Of a stretch of 62,820 nt of DNA, positions 49,995-62,564 are shown in pieces. The DNA lies in assembly GCF_018155095.1 (NCBI RefSeq), contig NZ_NAAI01000010.1, forward strand, positions 1 through 62,820. The letters run 5' to 3'. This DNA is from Bartonella queenslandensis. GTDB taxonomy: Bacteria > Pseudomonadota > Alphaproteobacteria > Rhizobiales > Rhizobiaceae. Made by a program: the position numbers and the translations under genes. Position 1 is the first letter of the stretch. Each line of letters starts with the position of its first letter. The notes beneath the pieces were generated by a model that searched no databases, was not told the origin of the DNA, and saw only the letters and a program-made list of their open reading frames with translations.

Positions 49995-52900
49995 TTATTT
50001 AGAAACGGCTTCAGCTGTCATATTTGTCAACATAGCCTTGGCCACTTCGTTATTACTAGACTTACGTTGCTCATCTACAATCAAATCATCACGAACTGCT
50101 GCAATACGACGGATTTGAGAAATCGTGCCCCCTGTACCAGCAGGAATAAGACGACCGACAATAACGTTTTCTTTAAGTCCTTGCAGAGTATCAATTTTAC
50201 CAGAAACCGCTGCTTCGGTAAGAACACGCGTTGTTTCCTGAAACGATGCTGCCGAAATGAAAGAAGGCGTTTGAAGAGAAGCTTTTGTAATTCCAAGAAG
50301 AATGGGATTACCAGATGCGGGTTTCTTCCCTTCTGCAATCAAATTGTCATTGATTTCATCAAGTTCAATACGATCAACATTATCACCTGGAATATAACCA
50401 GAATCTCCCGATTCAGTGATTTCAACCTTTTGCAACATTTGACGAACAATCACTTCAATGTGCTTGTCATTGATAAGAACCCCCTGCAAACGATAAACCT
50501 CCTGAATTTCATTAACAAGGTAAGATGCCAAAGCTTCAACACCCTTAATTGCTAAAATATCATGAGGGGCTGGATTACCATCAAGAATATAATCACCCTT
50601 TTCAATTTGATCGCCTTCTTGGAAGTGAAACAACTTACCTTTTGGAATCAAATATTCTACTGGCTCAAGAGTTTCATCATTTGGTTCAATAATAATACGG
50701 CGTTTATTCTTATAACCACGGCCAAATTGAATTGTACCGCTGACTTCAGCAATAATCGCATGATCCTTTGGACGACGCGCTTCAAAAAGCTCTGCTACCC
50801 GTGGTAGACCACCCGTAATATCTTTTGTCTTTGCACTTTCCATTGGCAAACGAGCAATAACATCACCAGCTTTAACATGAGCACCAAGCTCAACAGAAAG
50901 AATAGTTTCCACTGACATCATATAACGGGCTTCACCTCCCTTATACAATTTAGCAATGGATTTACCTTCTTTATCCGCGTGGATAATAATAGCTGGTTTG
51001 AGCTCCGCACCACGTGGATTGGCACGCCAATCAATCACCAAACGCTTTGTAATCCCCGTCGATTCATCAGCTGTTTCAGTGACCGATAAACCATCAATCA
51101 TATCTTCAAAACCCACATAACCTTCAACTTCCGTTAAAATTGGACGTGTATAAGGATCCCATTCTGCTATACGTTGGCCACGTTTAACTACATCACCATC
51201 ATCAACAAAAATATGTGCTCCATAGCTAATACGATGCACAACGCGCTCTTTTCCTAACTCATCTTTGATAAGGATAGCCATATTACGCCCCATGACAACC
51301 AAATGTCCTTCAGAGTTACGCGCCACATTACGATTACGAATCTCCACCGTACCCTCATAAGAGGCTTCTAAATACGATGAATCAACAACCTGCGCAGTTC
51401 CTCCTAAGTGGAAAGTACGCATAGTAAGCTGCGTTCCTGGCTCACCAATTGACTGAGCAGCAATAACACCAACGGCTTCTCCCTGATTAACCGGTGTTCC
51501 ACGCGCCAAATCACGACCATAGCATTTTGCACAAACCCCAAGACGTGTTTCACACGTTAAAGCAGAACGAATTTGAACAGATTGAATTCCGGCTTCTTCA
51601 ATCTTAACGACATCAGCCTCCTCAATCATCGCACCACCTTCAAGAATAACCTCTCCAGAGATAGGATGTAAAATATCAACAAGGGCTGTACGACCAAGAA
51701 TTCTTTGCCCAAGGGAGGCAACAATTTGTCCTGCATCAACAATTGGCTGCATGGTAAGCCCTTTTGCCGTACCACAATCAACGGCTGAAATAATAGCATC
51801 CTGTGCAACATCAACAAGACGCCGTGTGAGATAACCAGAGTTCGCTGTCTTTAACGCAGTATCAGCAAGTCCTTTACGCGCACCATGTGTGGAGTTGAAG
51901 TATTCGTTAACAGTTAGACCTTCCTTAAAATTTGAAATAATAGGTGTTTCAATAATTTCACCCGATGGTTTTGCCATTAACCCACGCATACCAGCTAATT
52001 GTCTCATCTGGTTAGCAGAGCCACGGGCACCAGAATGCGACATCATATAGATCGAATTCATAGGCCGTTGACGACCGGTTTTAGGATCAAAATCAACGGC
52101 TTGAATGCGTTTCATCATTTCATCCGCAACACGGTCCGTACATTTACCCCAAGCATCTACAACCTTATTGTATTTTTCACCTTGTGTAATCAAACCATCA
52201 TTATATTGCTGTTCGTATTCCTTAGCCAAAGCTTCTGTTTCTGCAACCAAACGTGACTTGCTATCGGGAATAACCATATCATCCTTACCGAATGAAATCC
52301 CTGCACGACAAGCATAAGAAAAACCAAGCTGCATAATACGATCACAAAAAATAACCGTCTCTTTTTGACCACAGTGGCGATAAACATGATCAATCATTTT
52401 AGAAATATTCTTTTTTGTCATTTCTTGATTGACAATATCAAATGAGATATTCGGATTTTTAGGCAAAAGCTCACCGATAATCAAACGACCAGGTGTTGTA
52501 TCATAAAGTTTAGCAACTTCTTTTCCATCCTTGCCCATATTCTTAACACGGCCTTTAATCTTCGTGTGAAGCGTTACGACCTTATTTTCCAAGGCATAAT
52601 GAAGCTCACCTATATCGGCAAAAGCCATTCCCTCACCTGGTTCTTTTTCAGAGACAATCGAGAGATAATAAAGTCCAAGAACCATATCCTGTGATGGAAC
52701 AATAATAGGGGCACCATTAGCTGGATGAAGAATATTATTGGTTGACATCATCAAAACACGGGCTTCAAGCTGCGCTTCAAGAGAAAGTGGAACGTGAACT
52801 GCCATCTGATCTCCATCAAAATCCGCATTAAAAGCAGTACATACCAAAGGATGAAGTTGGATAGCCTTCCCTTCAATTAAGATAGGTTCAAACGCCTGAA

Positions 52901-54206
52901 TCCCTAAACGGTGCAATGTTGGCGCACGATTGAGTAAAACAGGATGTTCACGAATAACCTCATCTAAGATATCCCAAACCTCTGGATGCTCTTTCTCAAC
53001 AAGCTTTTTTGCTTGTTTTACAGTTGAGGAATATCCTTTCGCATCAAGCCGTGCATAAATAAAGGGCTTAAATAATTCAAGGGCCATTTTTTTGGGAAGA
53101 CCACATTGATGTAATTTTAATTCAGGACCTGTCACGATAACAGAACGCCCTGAGTAATCAACACGCTTTCCAAGAAGATTTTGACGAAAACGGCCTTGCT
53201 TCCCCTTCAACATATCTGAAAGAGACTTGAGCGGACGTTTATTGGCCCCCGTAATCACACGTCCACGCCGTCCATTATCAAACAATGCGTCAACAGCTTC
53301 TTGTACCATACGCTTTTCATTGCGCACGATAATTCCAGGAGCACGCAATTCAATCAACCGTTTTAGGCGGTTATTACGATTAATAACACGTCGATAAAGA
53401 TCATTGAGATCTGATGTTGCAAAACGTCCACCATCAAGCGGAACCAATGGACGTAAATCCGGTGGAATAACCGGAATTGTTTTCATAATCATCCACTCTG
53501 GTTTGTTCCCAGATTCAAGAAAATTTTCAACGATCTTAAGTCGTTTAATCAATTTTTTCTGCTTTAACTCTGAAGTTGTTTCAGCTAATTCGAGACGCAA
53601 ATCATTGGCGATTTTATCTAACTCCATACCAGCTAAAAGCTCGTAAATAGCCTCAGCACCAATCATAGCTGTGAACTGATCTTCTCCAAACTCATCAATA
53701 GCAAGCATATATTCTTCTTCAGAAAGAAGCTGGTGGAGCTTAAGAGATGTCAACCCTGGTTCGGTTACAATGTAATTCTCAAAATAAAGAACACGCTCAA
53801 TATCTTTTAAAGTCAAATCTAAAAGTGTAGAAATACGGCCTGGTAACGATTTAAGAAACCATATATGCGCAACAGGTGCTGCAAGCTCAATATGCCCCAT
53901 ACGCTCACGACGCACACGTGAAAGAGTAACTTCTACACCACATTTTTCACAAATAATACCCTTATATTTCATGCGTTTATATTTGCCGCATAGACATTCA
54001 TAGTCCTTAATAGGGCCAAATATACGTGCACAAAAAAGACCATCCCGCTCTGGTTTAAAAGTCCGATAATTAATAGTCTCAGGCTTCTTAATCTCACCAT
54101 ACGACCAAGACAAAATTTTCTCAGGACTCGCAATGGAAATACGAATAGAGTCAAATGTTTGCGCTGGCGCTTGAGGATTGAAAAGATTCATGACCTCGTG
54201 GTTCAT
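49995..54206 (-). CDS. rpoC: DNA-directed RNA polymerase beta' subunit
   Basis: Catalytic subunit of RNA polymerase, 1403 residues from the ATG at 54206, which has AAGGAG upstream. Clear marks are the N-terminal zinc site with [19 protein letters not shown], the catalytic [15 protein letters not shown] with three Asp residues, and the second zinc site [15 protein letters not shown]. The trigger-loop region reads [16 protein letters not shown]. It lies 171 bases after rpoB on the same strand and is closed by the terminator at 49933. Confidence 0.98.
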   Translation of the reverse strand: MNHEVMNLFNPQAPAQTFDSIRISIASPEKILSWSYGEIKKPETINYRTFKPERDGLFCARIFGPIKDYECLCGKYKRMKYKGIICEKCGVEVTLSRVRRERMGHIELAAPVAHIWFLKSLPGRISTLLDLTLKDIERVLYFENYIVTEPGLTSLKLHQLLSEEEYMLAIDEFGEDQFTAMIGAEAIYELLAGMELDKIANDLRLELAETTSELKQKKLIKRLKIVENFLESGNKPEWMIMKTIPVIPPDLRPLVPLDGGRFATSDLNDLYRRVINRNNRLKRLIELRAPGIIVRNEKRMVQEAVDALFDNGRRGRVITGANKRPLKSLSDMLKGKQGRFRQNLLGKRVDYSGRSVIVTGPELKLHQCGLPKKMALELFKPFIYARLDAKGYSSTVKQAKKLVEKEHPEVWDILDEVIREHPVLLNRAPTLHRLGIQAFEPILIEGKAIQLHPLVCTAFNADFDGDQMAVHVPLSLEAQLEARVLMMSTNNILHPANGAPIIVPSQDMVLGLYYLSIVSEKEPGEGMAFADIGELHYALENKVVTLHTKIKGRVKNMGKDGKEVAKLYDTTPGRLIIGELLPKNPNISFDIVNQEMTKKNISKMIDHVYRHCGQKETVIFCDRIMQLGFSYACRAGISFGKDDMVIPDSKSRLVAETEALAKEYEQQYNDGLITQGEKYNKVVDAWGKCTDRVADEMMKRIQAVDFDPKTGRQRPMNSIYMMSHSGARGSANQMRQLAGMRGLMAKPSGEIIETPIISNFKEGLTVNEYFNSTHGARKGLADTALKTANSGYLTRRLVDVAQDAIISAVDCGTAKGLTMQPIVDAGQIVASLGQRILGRTALVDILHPISGEVILEGGAMIEEADVVKIEEAGIQSVQIRSALTCETRLGVCAKCYGRDLARGTPVNQGEAVGVIAAQSIGEPGTQLTMRTFHLGGTAQVVDSSYLEASYEGTVEIRNRNVARNSEGHLVVMGRNMAILIKDELGKERVVHRISYGAHIFVDDGDVVKRGQRIAEWDPYTRPILTEVEGYVGFEDMIDGLSVTETADESTGITKRLVIDWRANPRGAELKPAIIIHADKEGKSIAKLYKGGEARYMMSVETILSVELGAHVKAGDVIARLPMESAKTKDITGGLPRVAELFEARRPKDHAIIAEVSGTIQFGRGYKNKRRIIIEPNDETLEPVEYLIPKGKLFHFQEGDQIEKGDYILDGNPAPHDILAIKGVEALASYLVNEIQEVYRLQGVLINDKHIEVIVRQMLQKVEITESGDSGYIPGDNVDRIELDEINDNLIAEGKKPASGNPILLGITKASLQTPSFISAASFQETTRVLTEAAVSGKIDTLQGLKENVIVGRLIPAGTGGTISQIRRIAAVRDDLIVDEQRKSSNNEVAKAMLTNMTAEAVSK

Positions 54207-54377
54207 GCTGTTCTCCTTCAAAGATTCTTAGAACCTGTTGTAATATCTCTTTTTTATTTCATAACAGATCTTCTTTAAAATACATTTACCTTTAAAAATG
54301 ATCTGTACGATTCGAATAAAGTTATTGAGCTTCTTAAAGTAATCAGAGCGCAACTTTTTTCTAGTGCGCTCCTTGAA

Positions 54378-57300
54378 TTATTGTTCTGCCGTATCAGATA
54401 AAACGCGCTGCGCAATAAGTTCACGCGCATCATCAAGCTCTACATTAAGAGCGAGTGAACGCATTTCTTTCACCAATACATTAAAGCTCTCAGGTATACC
54501 GGCTTCAAATGTATCATCACCACGCACAATCGCTTCATAGACTTTCGTCCGACCAGCAACATCATCCGATTTTACTGTCAACATCTCCTGCAAAGTGTAT
54601 GCTGCACCATAAGCTTCAAGGGCCCACACCTCCATTTCACCAAAACGCTGCCCACCAAACTGTGCCTTACCTCCCAATGGCTGCTGGGTAACAAGTGAAT
54701 AAGGACCTATAGAACGTGCATGAATCTTATCATCAACAAGGTGATGCAATTTCAACATGTAAATATACCCCACCGTTACTGGACGATCAAAAGGCTCTCC
54801 TGTGCGACCATCATAAAGCGTAACCTGCCCTGAACTATCTAGGCCCGCATCTTCCAGCATCATGTTGATATCAGATTCATGTGCTCCATCAAAAACAGGC
54901 GTCGCAATTGAAACCCCTTTCTTCATCTGAAGTGCTAATTTATAAAGGCTTTCGTTATCATACTGACGCACTGGCTCATTATGATTATCATCAGGCATAA
55001 GATTTTCAATACGTTGACGTAAAGGAAGGATATCACCAGTCTCTTGATATAATTCCAACAAATCACCAATCTTTTTGCCCATCCCCGCACATGCCCAACC
55101 AAGATGCGTCTCAAGAATTTGCCCAACATTCATACGACTAGGCACACCAAGCGGATTTAAGACGATATCAGCATGCGTTCCATCTTCAAGAAATGGCATA
55201 TCTTCTATGGGAAGAATACGTGAGACAACACCCTTATTCCCGTGACGTCCCGCCATCTTATCACCTGGTTGGATTTTGCGCTTCACGGCCACAAAAACCT
55301 TTACCATTTTCATGACTCCAGGAGGCATTTCATCGCCTCTTTGGACCTTTTCAACTTTATCCATAAAGCGACGTTGTAATGCTTCTTTTGATTCATCATA
55401 TTGTTTGCGTAAAGCTTCAATTTCATTTTGAAGCTTTTCATCCTCAACAGCAAATTGCCACCACTGCGAACGTGGATAACGCCCCATTACCGTACTATCA
55501 AGCTTTTTACTCTCGGAAAAGCCTTTCGGACCTTCTACAGCGACTTTACCTGTCAACATATCGGTAAGACGTGCGTAAACATTGCGATCAAGAATCGACT
55601 GTTCATCATCACGGTCTTTTGCTAAACGCTCAATTTCTTCACGCTCAATTGCCATAGCGCGCTCATCTTTTTCCACACCATGGCGATTAAAAACGCGAAC
55701 TTCAACAACAGTACCAAATGTCCCAGGCGGCATACGCATAGAAGTATCACGAACATCAGATGCCTTTTCACCAAAAATTGCACGCAGAAGCTTTTCTTCC
55801 GGCGTCATGGGACTTTCACCCTTTGGTGTAATCTTTCCAACCAAAATATCACCCGGTTGAACTTCAGCACCAATATAAATAATGCCAGCTTCGTCAAGAT
55901 TCCTTAATGCTTCTTCCGCAACATTAGGAATATCGCGCGTAATCTCCTCAGGCCCAAGTTTTGTATCACGTGCTGCAACTTCAAATTCCTCGATATGAAT
56001 TGACGTAAACACATCATCCGCAACAATGCGCTCAGATAACAAAATAGAATCTTCGTAGTTGTATCCATTCCAAGGCATAAAGGCGACAAGAACATTTCGC
56101 CCAAGAGCCAAATCACCAAGATCCGTAGATGGACCATCTGCAATGATATCACCCTTCTCTACCCGATCACCGACATGCACAAGAGGGCGCTGATTAATAC
56201 AAGTGGATTGATTAGAACGCTGAAATTTTTGTAAGCGATAAATATCAACGCCTGATTTTGAAGGATCTAAATCTTCTGTTGCACGGATAACAATACGGGT
56301 AGCATCAACTTGATCAACAATACCACTCCGTTTTGCGCTTACAGCAGCTCCTGAATCTCGTGCAACAACGGCCTCCATTCCCGTGCCAACAAATGGTGCT
56401 TCAGCCCGTACAAGAGGAACTGCCTGACGCTGCATGTTCGATCCCATCAACGCACGATTCGCATCATCATTTTCCAAAAAGGGAATAAGCGCAGCTGCAA
56501 CTGAAACCAACTGTTTTGGTGAAACATCCATCAAATCAACATGATCGCGCGGCGCCATCAAAACTTCACCAGCATGACGGCAAACAACAAACTCTTCTAT
56601 AAAACGGCCTTCACTATCTAATGAAGAATTTGCTTGAGCAACATAATGCTTTGCTTCTTCCATTGCTGAAAGATAAATAACTTCTTTGGTGACTTTACCA
56701 TCAATAATTTTACGATAGGGACTTTCAATAAAGCCATATTTGTTAACCCGAGCAAATGTTGCTAAGGAGTTAATGAGACCAATATTGGGACCTTCCGGTG
56801 TTTCAATTGGACAAATACGACCATAATGGGTAGGATGGACGTCACGAACTTCAAAACCCGCACGTTCACGAGTCAATCCTCCTGGACCAAGAGCAGAAAG
56901 ACGGCGCTTATGGGTGATTTCCGACAATGGATTGGTTTGATCCATAAACTGCGACAATTGTGAAGACCCAAAAAACTCACGAACTGCTGCTGCAGCAGGC
57001 TTTGCATTGATTAAATCCTGCGGCATAACTGTATCAATTTCAACCGATGACATACGTTCTTTTATCGCACGCTCCATACGAAGGAGACCAATGCGATATT
57101 GATTCTCCATCAATTCCCCAACGGAACGAACACGACGATTGCCAAGATTATCAATATCATCAATTTCACCACGGCCATCACGTAATTCAACCAACATCTT
57201 AACAACAGCAAGAATATCTTCTTGACGTAAAACGCGAACTGTATCTGGACAATCAAGATCCATACGCAAATTCATCTTAACACGTCCAACAGCTGAAAGA

Positions 57301-58529
57301 TCATAACGCTCTGGATCAAAAAACAATGAATGGAACATTGCTTCTGCTGTATCGATTGTTGGAGGCTCACCTGGACGCATCACTCGGTAAATATCAAACA
57401 ATGCATCCTGTCGACTTTCATTTTTATCCACCTTTAAAGTATTGCGGATATAAGCACCAACATTCATGTGATCAATATCAAGAATATTGATTTGATCAGC
57501 ACTAACATCAAGCAAAATTTTTAATACTTTTTCGTCAATTTCATCGCCAGCTTCAAGGTAAATCTCACCTGTCTCATAATTGACGATATCTTCGGCAAGA
57601 TAACATCCTAATAAATCATCTTCACTAACTTTAACCGCCTTGAGCCCCTTTTCTGCTAAAGATTTTGCGGTGCGAACTGTTAGCTTCTTACCAGCTTCCA
57701 CAACAACTTCACCACTATCTGCATCGATAAGGTCAGAAATGAGCTTCATTCCTTTAAAACGATCAACAGAATAAGGAACACGCCATCCTGCTCCATCACG
57801 CTCATAAGTCACTTTATCATAAAACGTTGACAAAATATCCGAGGCATCCATACCGAGTGCCATTAAAAGACTGGTAACAGGAATCTTACGCCGCCGATCA
57901 ATACGCGCATAAATGATGTCTTTAGCATCAAACTCAATATCCAGCCAAGAGCCGCGATACGGAATAACACGAGCAGCAAAAAGAAGCTTTCCCGATGAAT
58001 GCGACTTCCCTTTATCATGATCAAAAAAGACGCCTGGAGAACGGTGCATCTGAGAAACAATAACACGCTCGGTACCATTGACGATAAAGGTACCATTAGT
58101 CGTCATTAAAGGCATATCGCCCATATAAACGCCCTGCTCTTTGATATCTTTGATATCTTTGGAGCCAGTATCCTCATCAACATCAAAAACAATCAAACGC
58201 AATATCACCTTTAATGGGGCTGCATAAGTTAAATCACGTTGACGACATTCTTCAACATCAAATTTTGGTAAATCAAATTCATAACCAACAAACTCAAGCA
58301 TAGCTGTACCGGAAAAATCGGAAATAGGAAATACCGATTTAAAAACAGCTTGCAAACCTTCATCTGGTCGTCCACCTTTCGGTTCCTCAATCATGAGAAA
58401 CTGATCATATGACGCTTTTTGAACCTCAATAAGATTCGGCATTTCTGCTACTTCAGGAATCTTACCAAAAAATTTGCGTACCCGCTTACGACCATTGAAT
58501 TGAGACATCATTGCGTGAGTCTGAGCCAT
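54378..58529 (-). CDS. rpoB: DNA-directed RNA polymerase beta subunit
   Basis: 1383 residues from the ATG at 58529, which has GGAG correctly placed (9 upstream open codons not used). The rifampicin region reads [19 protein letters not shown] followed by RLSALGPGG; the positions matching E. coli D516, H526 and S531 are the sensitive residues, so no resistance mutation is seen there. GNKGVVSR and other catalytic-site segments are intact near the C-terminal third. It follows rplL after 285 bases that hold RNA hairpins. Confidence 0.98.
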   Translation of the reverse strand: MAQTHAMMSQFNGRKRVRKFFGKIPEVAEMPNLIEVQKASYDQFLMIEEPKGGRPDEGLQAVFKSVFPISDFSGTAMLEFVGYEFDLPKFDVEECRQRDLTYAAPLKVILRLIVFDVDEDTGSKDIKDIKEQGVYMGDMPLMTTNGTFIVNGTERVIVSQMHRSPGVFFDHDKGKSHSSGKLLFAARVIPYRGSWLDIEFDAKDIIYARIDRRRKIPVTSLLMALGMDASDILSTFYDKVTYERDGAGWRVPYSVDRFKGMKLISDLIDADSGEVVVEAGKKLTVRTAKSLAEKGLKAVKVSEDDLLGCYLAEDIVNYETGEIYLEAGDEIDEKVLKILLDVSADQINILDIDHMNVGAYIRNTLKVDKNESRQDALFDIYRVMRPGEPPTIDTAEAMFHSLFFDPERYDLSAVGRVKMNLRMDLDCPDTVRVLRQEDILAVVKMLVELRDGRGEIDDIDNLGNRRVRSVGELMENQYRIGLLRMERAIKERMSSVEIDTVMPQDLINAKPAAAAVREFFGSSQLSQFMDQTNPLSEITHKRRLSALGPGGLTRERAGFEVRDVHPTHYGRICPIETPEGPNIGLINSLATFARVNKYGFIESPYRKIIDGKVTKEVIYLSAMEEAKHYVAQANSSLDSEGRFIEEFVVCRHAGEVLMAPRDHVDLMDVSPKQLVSVAAALIPFLENDDANRALMGSNMQRQAVPLVRAEAPFVGTGMEAVVARDSGAAVSAKRSGIVDQVDATRIVIRATEDLDPSKSGVDIYRLQKFQRSNQSTCINQRPLVHVGDRVEKGDIIADGPSTDLGDLALGRNVLVAFMPWNGYNYEDSILLSERIVADDVFTSIHIEEFEVAARDTKLGPEEITRDIPNVAEEALRNLDEAGIIYIGAEVQPGDILVGKITPKGESPMTPEEKLLRAIFGEKASDVRDTSMRMPPGTFGTVVEVRVFNRHGVEKDERAMAIEREEIERLAKDRDDEQSILDRNVYARLTDMLTGKVAVEGPKGFSESKKLDSTVMGRYPRSQWWQFAVEDEKLQNEIEALRKQYDESKEALQRRFMDKVEKVQRGDEMPPGVMKMVKVFVAVKRKIQPGDKMAGRHGNKGVVSRILPIEDMPFLEDGTHADIVLNPLGVPSRMNVGQILETHLGWACAGMGKKIGDLLELYQETGDILPLRQRIENLMPDDNHNEPVRQYDNESLYKLALQMKKGVSIATPVFDGAHESDINMMLEDAGLDSSGQVTLYDGRTGEPFDRPVTVGYIYMLKLHHLVDDKIHARSIGPYSLVTQQPLGGKAQFGGQRFGEMEVWALEAYGAAYTLQEMLTVKSDDVAGRTKVYEAIVRGDDTFEAGIPESFNVLVKEMRSLALNVELDDARELIAQRVLSDTAEQ

Positions 58530-58752
58530 CGTCGCTCCTTGATCCTTACTCTTCAAGGTAGACCAACCTTGAAAGTCTTATATCATTAACCTGCATATGC
58601 AGACCAGTTCACTTGACACCCAATCATGAGCATCGTTAACTTTCCCCTCCAACATAAGCCTTTCTTTGAATTGGCTCTATGATGAGGGATGAGTAATCCA
58701 ACTCTATACCCACTACTGCAATTAAACCGTTGGTAAAAGTTTTTTACTCTTT

Positions 58753-58804
58753 TCTTTCTCTCTTTTTAGAGAAAGAAAATCGGCGAACCTAAATGTCCGC
58801 CGAT
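58753..58804 (-). promoter_or_regulatory. two hairpins in the rplL-rpoB spacer (partial terminator or processing site)
   Basis: On the minus strand, 10 bases after the rplL stop, ATCGGCG and CGCCGAT pair across a 12-base loop and are followed by TTTTC. A second stem (CTTTCTC and GAGAAAG) follows at 58753-58777. In many bacteria the rplL-rpoB spacer holds an attenuator and an RNase III site that set the ratio of ribosomal protein to polymerase; these hairpins are in the right place. Confidence 0.6.
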
Positions 58805-58814
58805 AAAATTAAAT

Positions 58815-59186
58815 TTATTTAAGTTCAACTTTAGCACCAGCAGCTTCAAGTTGAGATTTAATTTTCTCTGCCTCTTCTTTAGAAGCGCCTTCTTTAATAG
58901 GCTTAGGTGCTCCTTCAACCAGATCTTTAGCTTCTTTAAGACCAAGTCCCGTAAGAGCACGAACTTCTTTAATAACATTAATTTTTTGCGCGCCACCTTC
59001 AACAAGAATAACATCAAATTCTGTTTTTTCTTCAGCAGCTGGAGCAGCAGCACCAGCAACAGCAGCCACAGCTACAGGAGCAGCAGCCGAAACGCCCCAC
59101 TTTTCTTCAAGTAACTTAGAAAGCTCAGCAGCTTCCAAAAGAGTTAGATTAGAAAGGTCTTCTACGATCTTCGCTAGATCAGCCAT
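58815..59186 (-). CDS. rplL: 50S ribosomal protein L7/L12
   Basis: Stalk protein recruiting translation factors. It is 123 residues: N-terminal dimerisation part with [18 protein letters not shown], an Ala/Val-rich hinge, and the C-terminal domain with [20 protein letters not shown] and [18 protein letters not shown] precedes the ATG. It lies 101 bases after rplJ. Confidence 0.97.
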   Translation of the reverse strand: MADLAKIVEDLSNLTLLEAAELSKLLEEKWGVSAAAPVAVAAVAGAAAPAAEEKTEFDVILVEGGAQKINVIKEVRALTGLGLKEAKDLVEGAPKPIKEGASKEEAEKIKSQLEAAGAKVELK

Positions 59187-59287
59187 TTTAAAATTCCTTT
59201 AATTAAAAGATTTGAACCATTATTAAAATTTATTCAAAAAAACAGAAAAACATTAAAGTTCTTCCATCAACGTGAATACAAACAGCC

Positions 59288-59806
59288 TTAAGCCGCCTTA
59301 TCCTCCTGAGCATATGCTCCAATGACACGTGCAACCTGACCTGCAGGCGCATTAACAACCTGTGCAATACGGGTGGCAGGAGTAGAAATCATACCCACAA
59401 GTTTTGCCCGCAATTCGTTTAATGAAGGCAATGAAGCCAATGACTTCACAGCGTCTACAGTTAAACTCGTTGCGCCCATTGAACCGCCAAGGATGACAAA
59501 TTTGTCATTGCTTTTTGCAAAATCAACAGCAACCTTTGGTGCTGTGATTGGATCTTCTGAATAAGCAATAAGTGTTTGTCCTGTAAACAAACCTGCTATC
59601 GATTCAGATTCCGTGCCCTGAAGAGCGATTTTAGCAAGACGGTTTTTGGCGACTTTAACGGCACCGCCAGCTTCACCCATTTTCGAACGCAGATCGTTCA
59701 TTTGTGAAACTGTCAGACCGGAATAATGTGCAACAACAACAGAACCAGACTTTTGAAAAGCCTCGTTAAGCCATGTAACAAATTCGCGTTTTTCCGCTCT
59801 ATTCAC
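59288..59806 (-). CDS. rplJ: 50S ribosomal protein L10
   Basis: Anchors L7/L12 on the large subunit and represses its own mRNA. I start at the GTG at 59806 ([14 protein letters not shown]), preceded by GGAGAGAG, because the family begins M-x-R-A-E-K; this gives 172 residues, the normal length. An upstream open stretch of 41 codons overlaps the regulatory leader and is not used. Typical segments are [17 protein letters not shown] and [10 protein letters not shown]. Confidence 0.96.
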   Translation of the reverse strand: MNRAEKREFVTWLNEAFQKSGSVVVAHYSGLTVSQMNDLRSKMGEAGGAVKVAKNRLAKIALQGTESESIAGLFTGQTLIAYSEDPITAPKVAVDFAKSNDKFVILGGSMGATSLTVDAVKSLASLPSLNELRAKLVGMISTPATRIAQVVNAPAGQVARVIGAYAQEDKAA

Positions 59807-60167
59807 TGTCTCTCTCCATTTAACAGATTTGCTTAAAACAAACCTGTTGGTTACCTTTGATAACATAAAATATTTCATGTTACCGATGAGGATCCTGTCC
59901 CCTTTTTCACGCACAGCGTTCAAAGGCAACCCTGGCTCAAACCCTTTAAGTCTTTTAACTCTCAGTTTTTTACCCCAGTCTCATGTAGGTTTTTTCAAAT
60001 TTTAAGATACTTAAAGCATCACCTACAATCTCGGACAGGATATTCCGGAATTCCTTCCGGAATAACCTAAGCCCTATAAAGCTTAGATGGCTAAATGCCG
60101 GTTCAAAACCGACATTTAAAATATAATTTTGATCGTCACTTACCTCAAAAAAAAATTATAAATCAGC
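59807..60167 (-). promoter_or_regulatory. L10 leader region between rplA and rplJ
   Basis: 361 bases without a gene, with several stems in the minus-strand RNA: AAATGTCGGTT and AACCGGCATTT (11 bp, 60093-60117, including a G-U pair only the transcript can form), and ATTCCGGAA, GGAA loop, TTCCGGAAT (9 bp, 60042-60063). The position between rplKA and rplJL, just before the weakly initiated rplJ, is where L10 binds its own message in other bacteria. One stem may also end or process the rplKA transcript. Confidence 0.65.
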
Positions 60168-60872
60168 TTATACTGACTCTGAACGAACCGTTGCTGGATC
60201 AACTTTAACACCAACCCCCATAGTCGAAGAAACAGCAACGCGCTTAATATACTCACCTTTTGCACCTTGTGGTTTTGCTTTAATAACAGCACTGGCAAAG
60301 GCTTTAATATTTTCTACGATTTTTTCAACGCCAAAAGAAGCCTTCCCAATACCTGCATGCACAATACCAGCTTTCTCAACACGAAATTCGACAGCACCAC
60401 CTTTAGAAGCTTTGACAGCACCGGCAACATCAAGTGTTACAGTACCAACCTTTGGATTTGGCATCAAACTCCGTGGACCAAGAATCTTACCAAGACGACC
60501 GACAAGAGGCATCATATCTGGTGTTGCAATACAACGATCAAAGTCAATCACTCCCCCATTAATGCTTTCAAATAAATCTTCAGCACCCACAACATCAGCT
60601 CCTGCTGCCTTAGCCTCATCAGCCTTATCACCACGAGCAAAAACGGCAACACGAATATTGCGCCCCGTTCCGTTAGGCAAATGAGCAACACCTCGAACCA
60701 TCTGATCAGCATGACGAGGGTCAACACCCAAGTTCATTGAAATTTCAATTGTTTCATCAAACTTGGCTACGGCACGCTCCTTAACCATTGAAACAGCATC
60801 ACTCAAAGCGTAAAGTTGATTAAAATCAACATCTTTACGGATATTTTTTATTCTCTTTGCTACTTTTGCCAT
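60168..60872 (-). CDS. rplA: 50S ribosomal protein L1
   Basis: Forms the L1 stalk near the ribosomal E site and represses the L11 operon. It is 234 residues from the ATG at 60872 ([16 protein letters not shown]), with GGTGGG upstream; the open codons further upstream overlap rplK. Typical are [20 protein letters not shown] and [16 protein letters not shown]. It lies 4 bases after rplK, so the two are coupled. Confidence 0.97.
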   Translation of the reverse strand: MAKVAKRIKNIRKDVDFNQLYALSDAVSMVKERAVAKFDETIEISMNLGVDPRHADQMVRGVAHLPNGTGRNIRVAVFARGDKADEAKAAGADVVGAEDLFESINGGVIDFDRCIATPDMMPLVGRLGKILGPRSLMPNPKVGTVTLDVAGAVKASKGGAVEFRVEKAGIVHAGIGKASFGVEKIVENIKAFASAVIKAKPQGAKGEYIKRVAVSSTMGVGVKVDPATVRSESV

Positions 60873-60876
60873 AACA

Positions 60877-61305
60877 TTAGCCCACCACTTCCAAGCCCAT
60901 CGAGCGCGCAGAGCCTTCAACCATACGCATTGCTGCCTCAATGTCATTTGCATTAAGATCTTTCATCTTTGCTTCCGCAATCAAACGAATTTTATCGCGA
61001 GAGATACTTCCTACAGACACTTTACCAGGCTCTTTTGAACCAGATTTCAGTTGTGCCTCTTTCTTTAAAAAGAACGATACAGGAGGTGTCTTGAGAGAAA
61101 ACGTGAAAGACTTATCTTGGTAATACGTAATAATAACTGGAATCGGTGCTCCCTTTTCCATGTCTTGTGTCGCTGCATTAAACGCTTTACAAAATTCCAT
61201 GATATTAATACCACGTTGTCCAAGAGCTGGACCAATCGGTGGAGACGGAGTAGCAGCCCCTGCAGGAACCTGCAACTTGAGCTGACCTATACTTTTCTTT
61301 GCCAT
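60877..61305 (-). CDS. rplK: 50S ribosomal protein L11
   Basis: GTPase-centre protein. It is 142 residues with the Pro-rich N-terminal segment [20 protein letters not shown] and the RNA-binding C-terminal domain with [19 protein letters not shown]. It begins 151 bases after nusG; that spacer holds no gene and no strong terminator. Confidence 0.97.
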   Translation of the reverse strand: MAKKSIGQLKLQVPAGAATPSPPIGPALGQRGINIMEFCKAFNAATQDMEKGAPIPVIITYYQDKSFTFSLKTPPVSFFLKKEAQLKSGSKEPGKVSVGSISRDKIRLIAEAKMKDLNANDIEAAMRMVEGSARSMGLEVVG

Positions 61306-61456
61306 AATAATCTGCCTTCAATTTAACTGGTACGCTAACAATTTATCTTGCTCGCTACCCGCTCTGCAGTCATGTGGTTCGGATCATTAAGCCGACAAAA
61401 GCTATAAATCACCTCCCACTCCTTCCTTAAAGTAATCAAAACTACTCTAAGTTTAA

Positions 61457-61987
61457 TCAGAGTTTTTCAACCTGACCAAATTCCAAATCAACAGGCGTAG
61501 GACGCCCAAAAATGAGCACTTCAACCTTAAGACGAGAGCGCTCTTCTTCAACCTCTTGAACAATTCCATTAAATGAAACAAAAGGACCATCAGCAACGCG
61601 AACTTGCTCTCCAACCTCAAACAACACAGAAGACTTTGGAGATTCAACCCCTTCCTGAACTTGTTTGAGAATTTGCTCAACCTCTCGATCAGAAATGGGA
61701 ATAGGACGTGCATCCGACCCTAAAAAACCTGTCACCTTAGGCGTATTCTTAATAAGATGATAAACCTCATCTGTTAATTCAGCACGAACAAGAACATAAC
61801 CAGGAAAAAACTTTCGTTCACTATCAACTTTGCGTCCACGACGAACTTCTACAACTCGCTCCGTTGGAACAAAAATCTTTTCAAACAGATGATCAAGCCC
61901 TTTTTGCTTCGCCTCCTTATCAATAGCTTCCGCTACTTTCTTTTCAAAATTTGAATATGCCTGAACAATATACCAACGAGCCGCCAC
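61457..61987 (-). CDS. nusG: transcription antitermination factor NusG
   Basis: Binds RNA polymerase, and links it to Rho and to the ribosome. It is 176 residues from the GTG at 61987 (MAARWYIVQAYSNFEKKVAE), nine bases after AAGGA; a GTG two codons upstream is too close to that site. The NGN domain has FPGYVLVRAELTDEVYHLI, and the KOW domain has GEQVRVADGPFVSFNGIVQE. The next gene upstream is secE, 20 bases away. Confidence 0.96.
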   Translation of the reverse strand: MAARWYIVQAYSNFEKKVAEAIDKEAKQKGLDHLFEKIFVPTERVVEVRRGRKVDSERKFFPGYVLVRAELTDEVYHLIKNTPKVTGFLGSDARPIPISDREVEQILKQVQEGVESPKSSVLFEVGEQVRVADGPFVSFNGIVQEVEEERSRLKVEVLIFGRPTPVDLEFGQVEKL

Positions 61988-62007
61988 AGTCACACTTCCT
62001 TACATTC

Positions 62008-62220
62008 TCAACCAAAAAGATATTTCAGAAGATCAATAACCCGCCAAACACTAAAATGCATAACCTGATCCACAATAAAAAAGAAAGCAGAAGCCAATGC
62101 CGTTACCAGCAAAACCATAACAGTAGAAATAACTGTCTCGCGGCGCGTAGGCCACTTCACTTTAACTGTTTCTACATAAACCTGCTTCAAAAAGGCAATT
62201 GGATTGGTTTTAGATGCCAT
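62008..62220 (-). CDS. secE: preprotein translocase subunit SecE
   Basis: Small essential part of the SecYEG channel. It is 70 residues (MASKTNPIAFLKQVYVET) from the ATG at 62220, with a conserved cytoplasmic VKVKWPTRRETV and one C-terminal membrane helix (VMVLLVTALASAFFFIVDQV), the short single-span form usual in alphaproteobacteria. It lies between tRNA-Trp and nusG. Confidence 0.95.
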   Translation of the reverse strand: MASKTNPIAFLKQVYVETVKVKWPTRRETVISTVMVLLVTALASAFFFIVDQVMHFSVWRVIDLLKYLFG

Positions 62221-62441
62221 CGTCACACTATACTCTCTAGCCCTATATACTCTCTTCTAGTTCTATTGTGTTTTATACAACAAGATAAATACGAAAAAAT
62301 GCAAAAGCCAATTTCCAGACTGATGCAATTTTCCACTTCCTATTCAATAGCGTTTCACACACAAAAAAACAAGCCCCATATAAAAAAAAGCGAAAAAGGC
62401 AGCAAAACCCACCCCCACATTTCTAAAATCCCATTCCCCTT

Positions 62442-62517
<76 letters not shown>

Positions 62518-62564
62518 AACTCTCAAAACTAAAACACCTTTAGTAACCTTTCAACAAGCATTAT

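Noticed and set aside
49933..50555. A long open frame on the plus strand opposite the rpoC 3' end
   Set aside because: It overlaps rpoC and its terminator almost fully, and its composition (Cys, Asn and Phe-rich) is that of an antisense shadow.
54378..58529. Rifampicin resistance in rpoB
   Set aside because: The residues matching E. coli D516, H526 and S531 are the sensitive ones.
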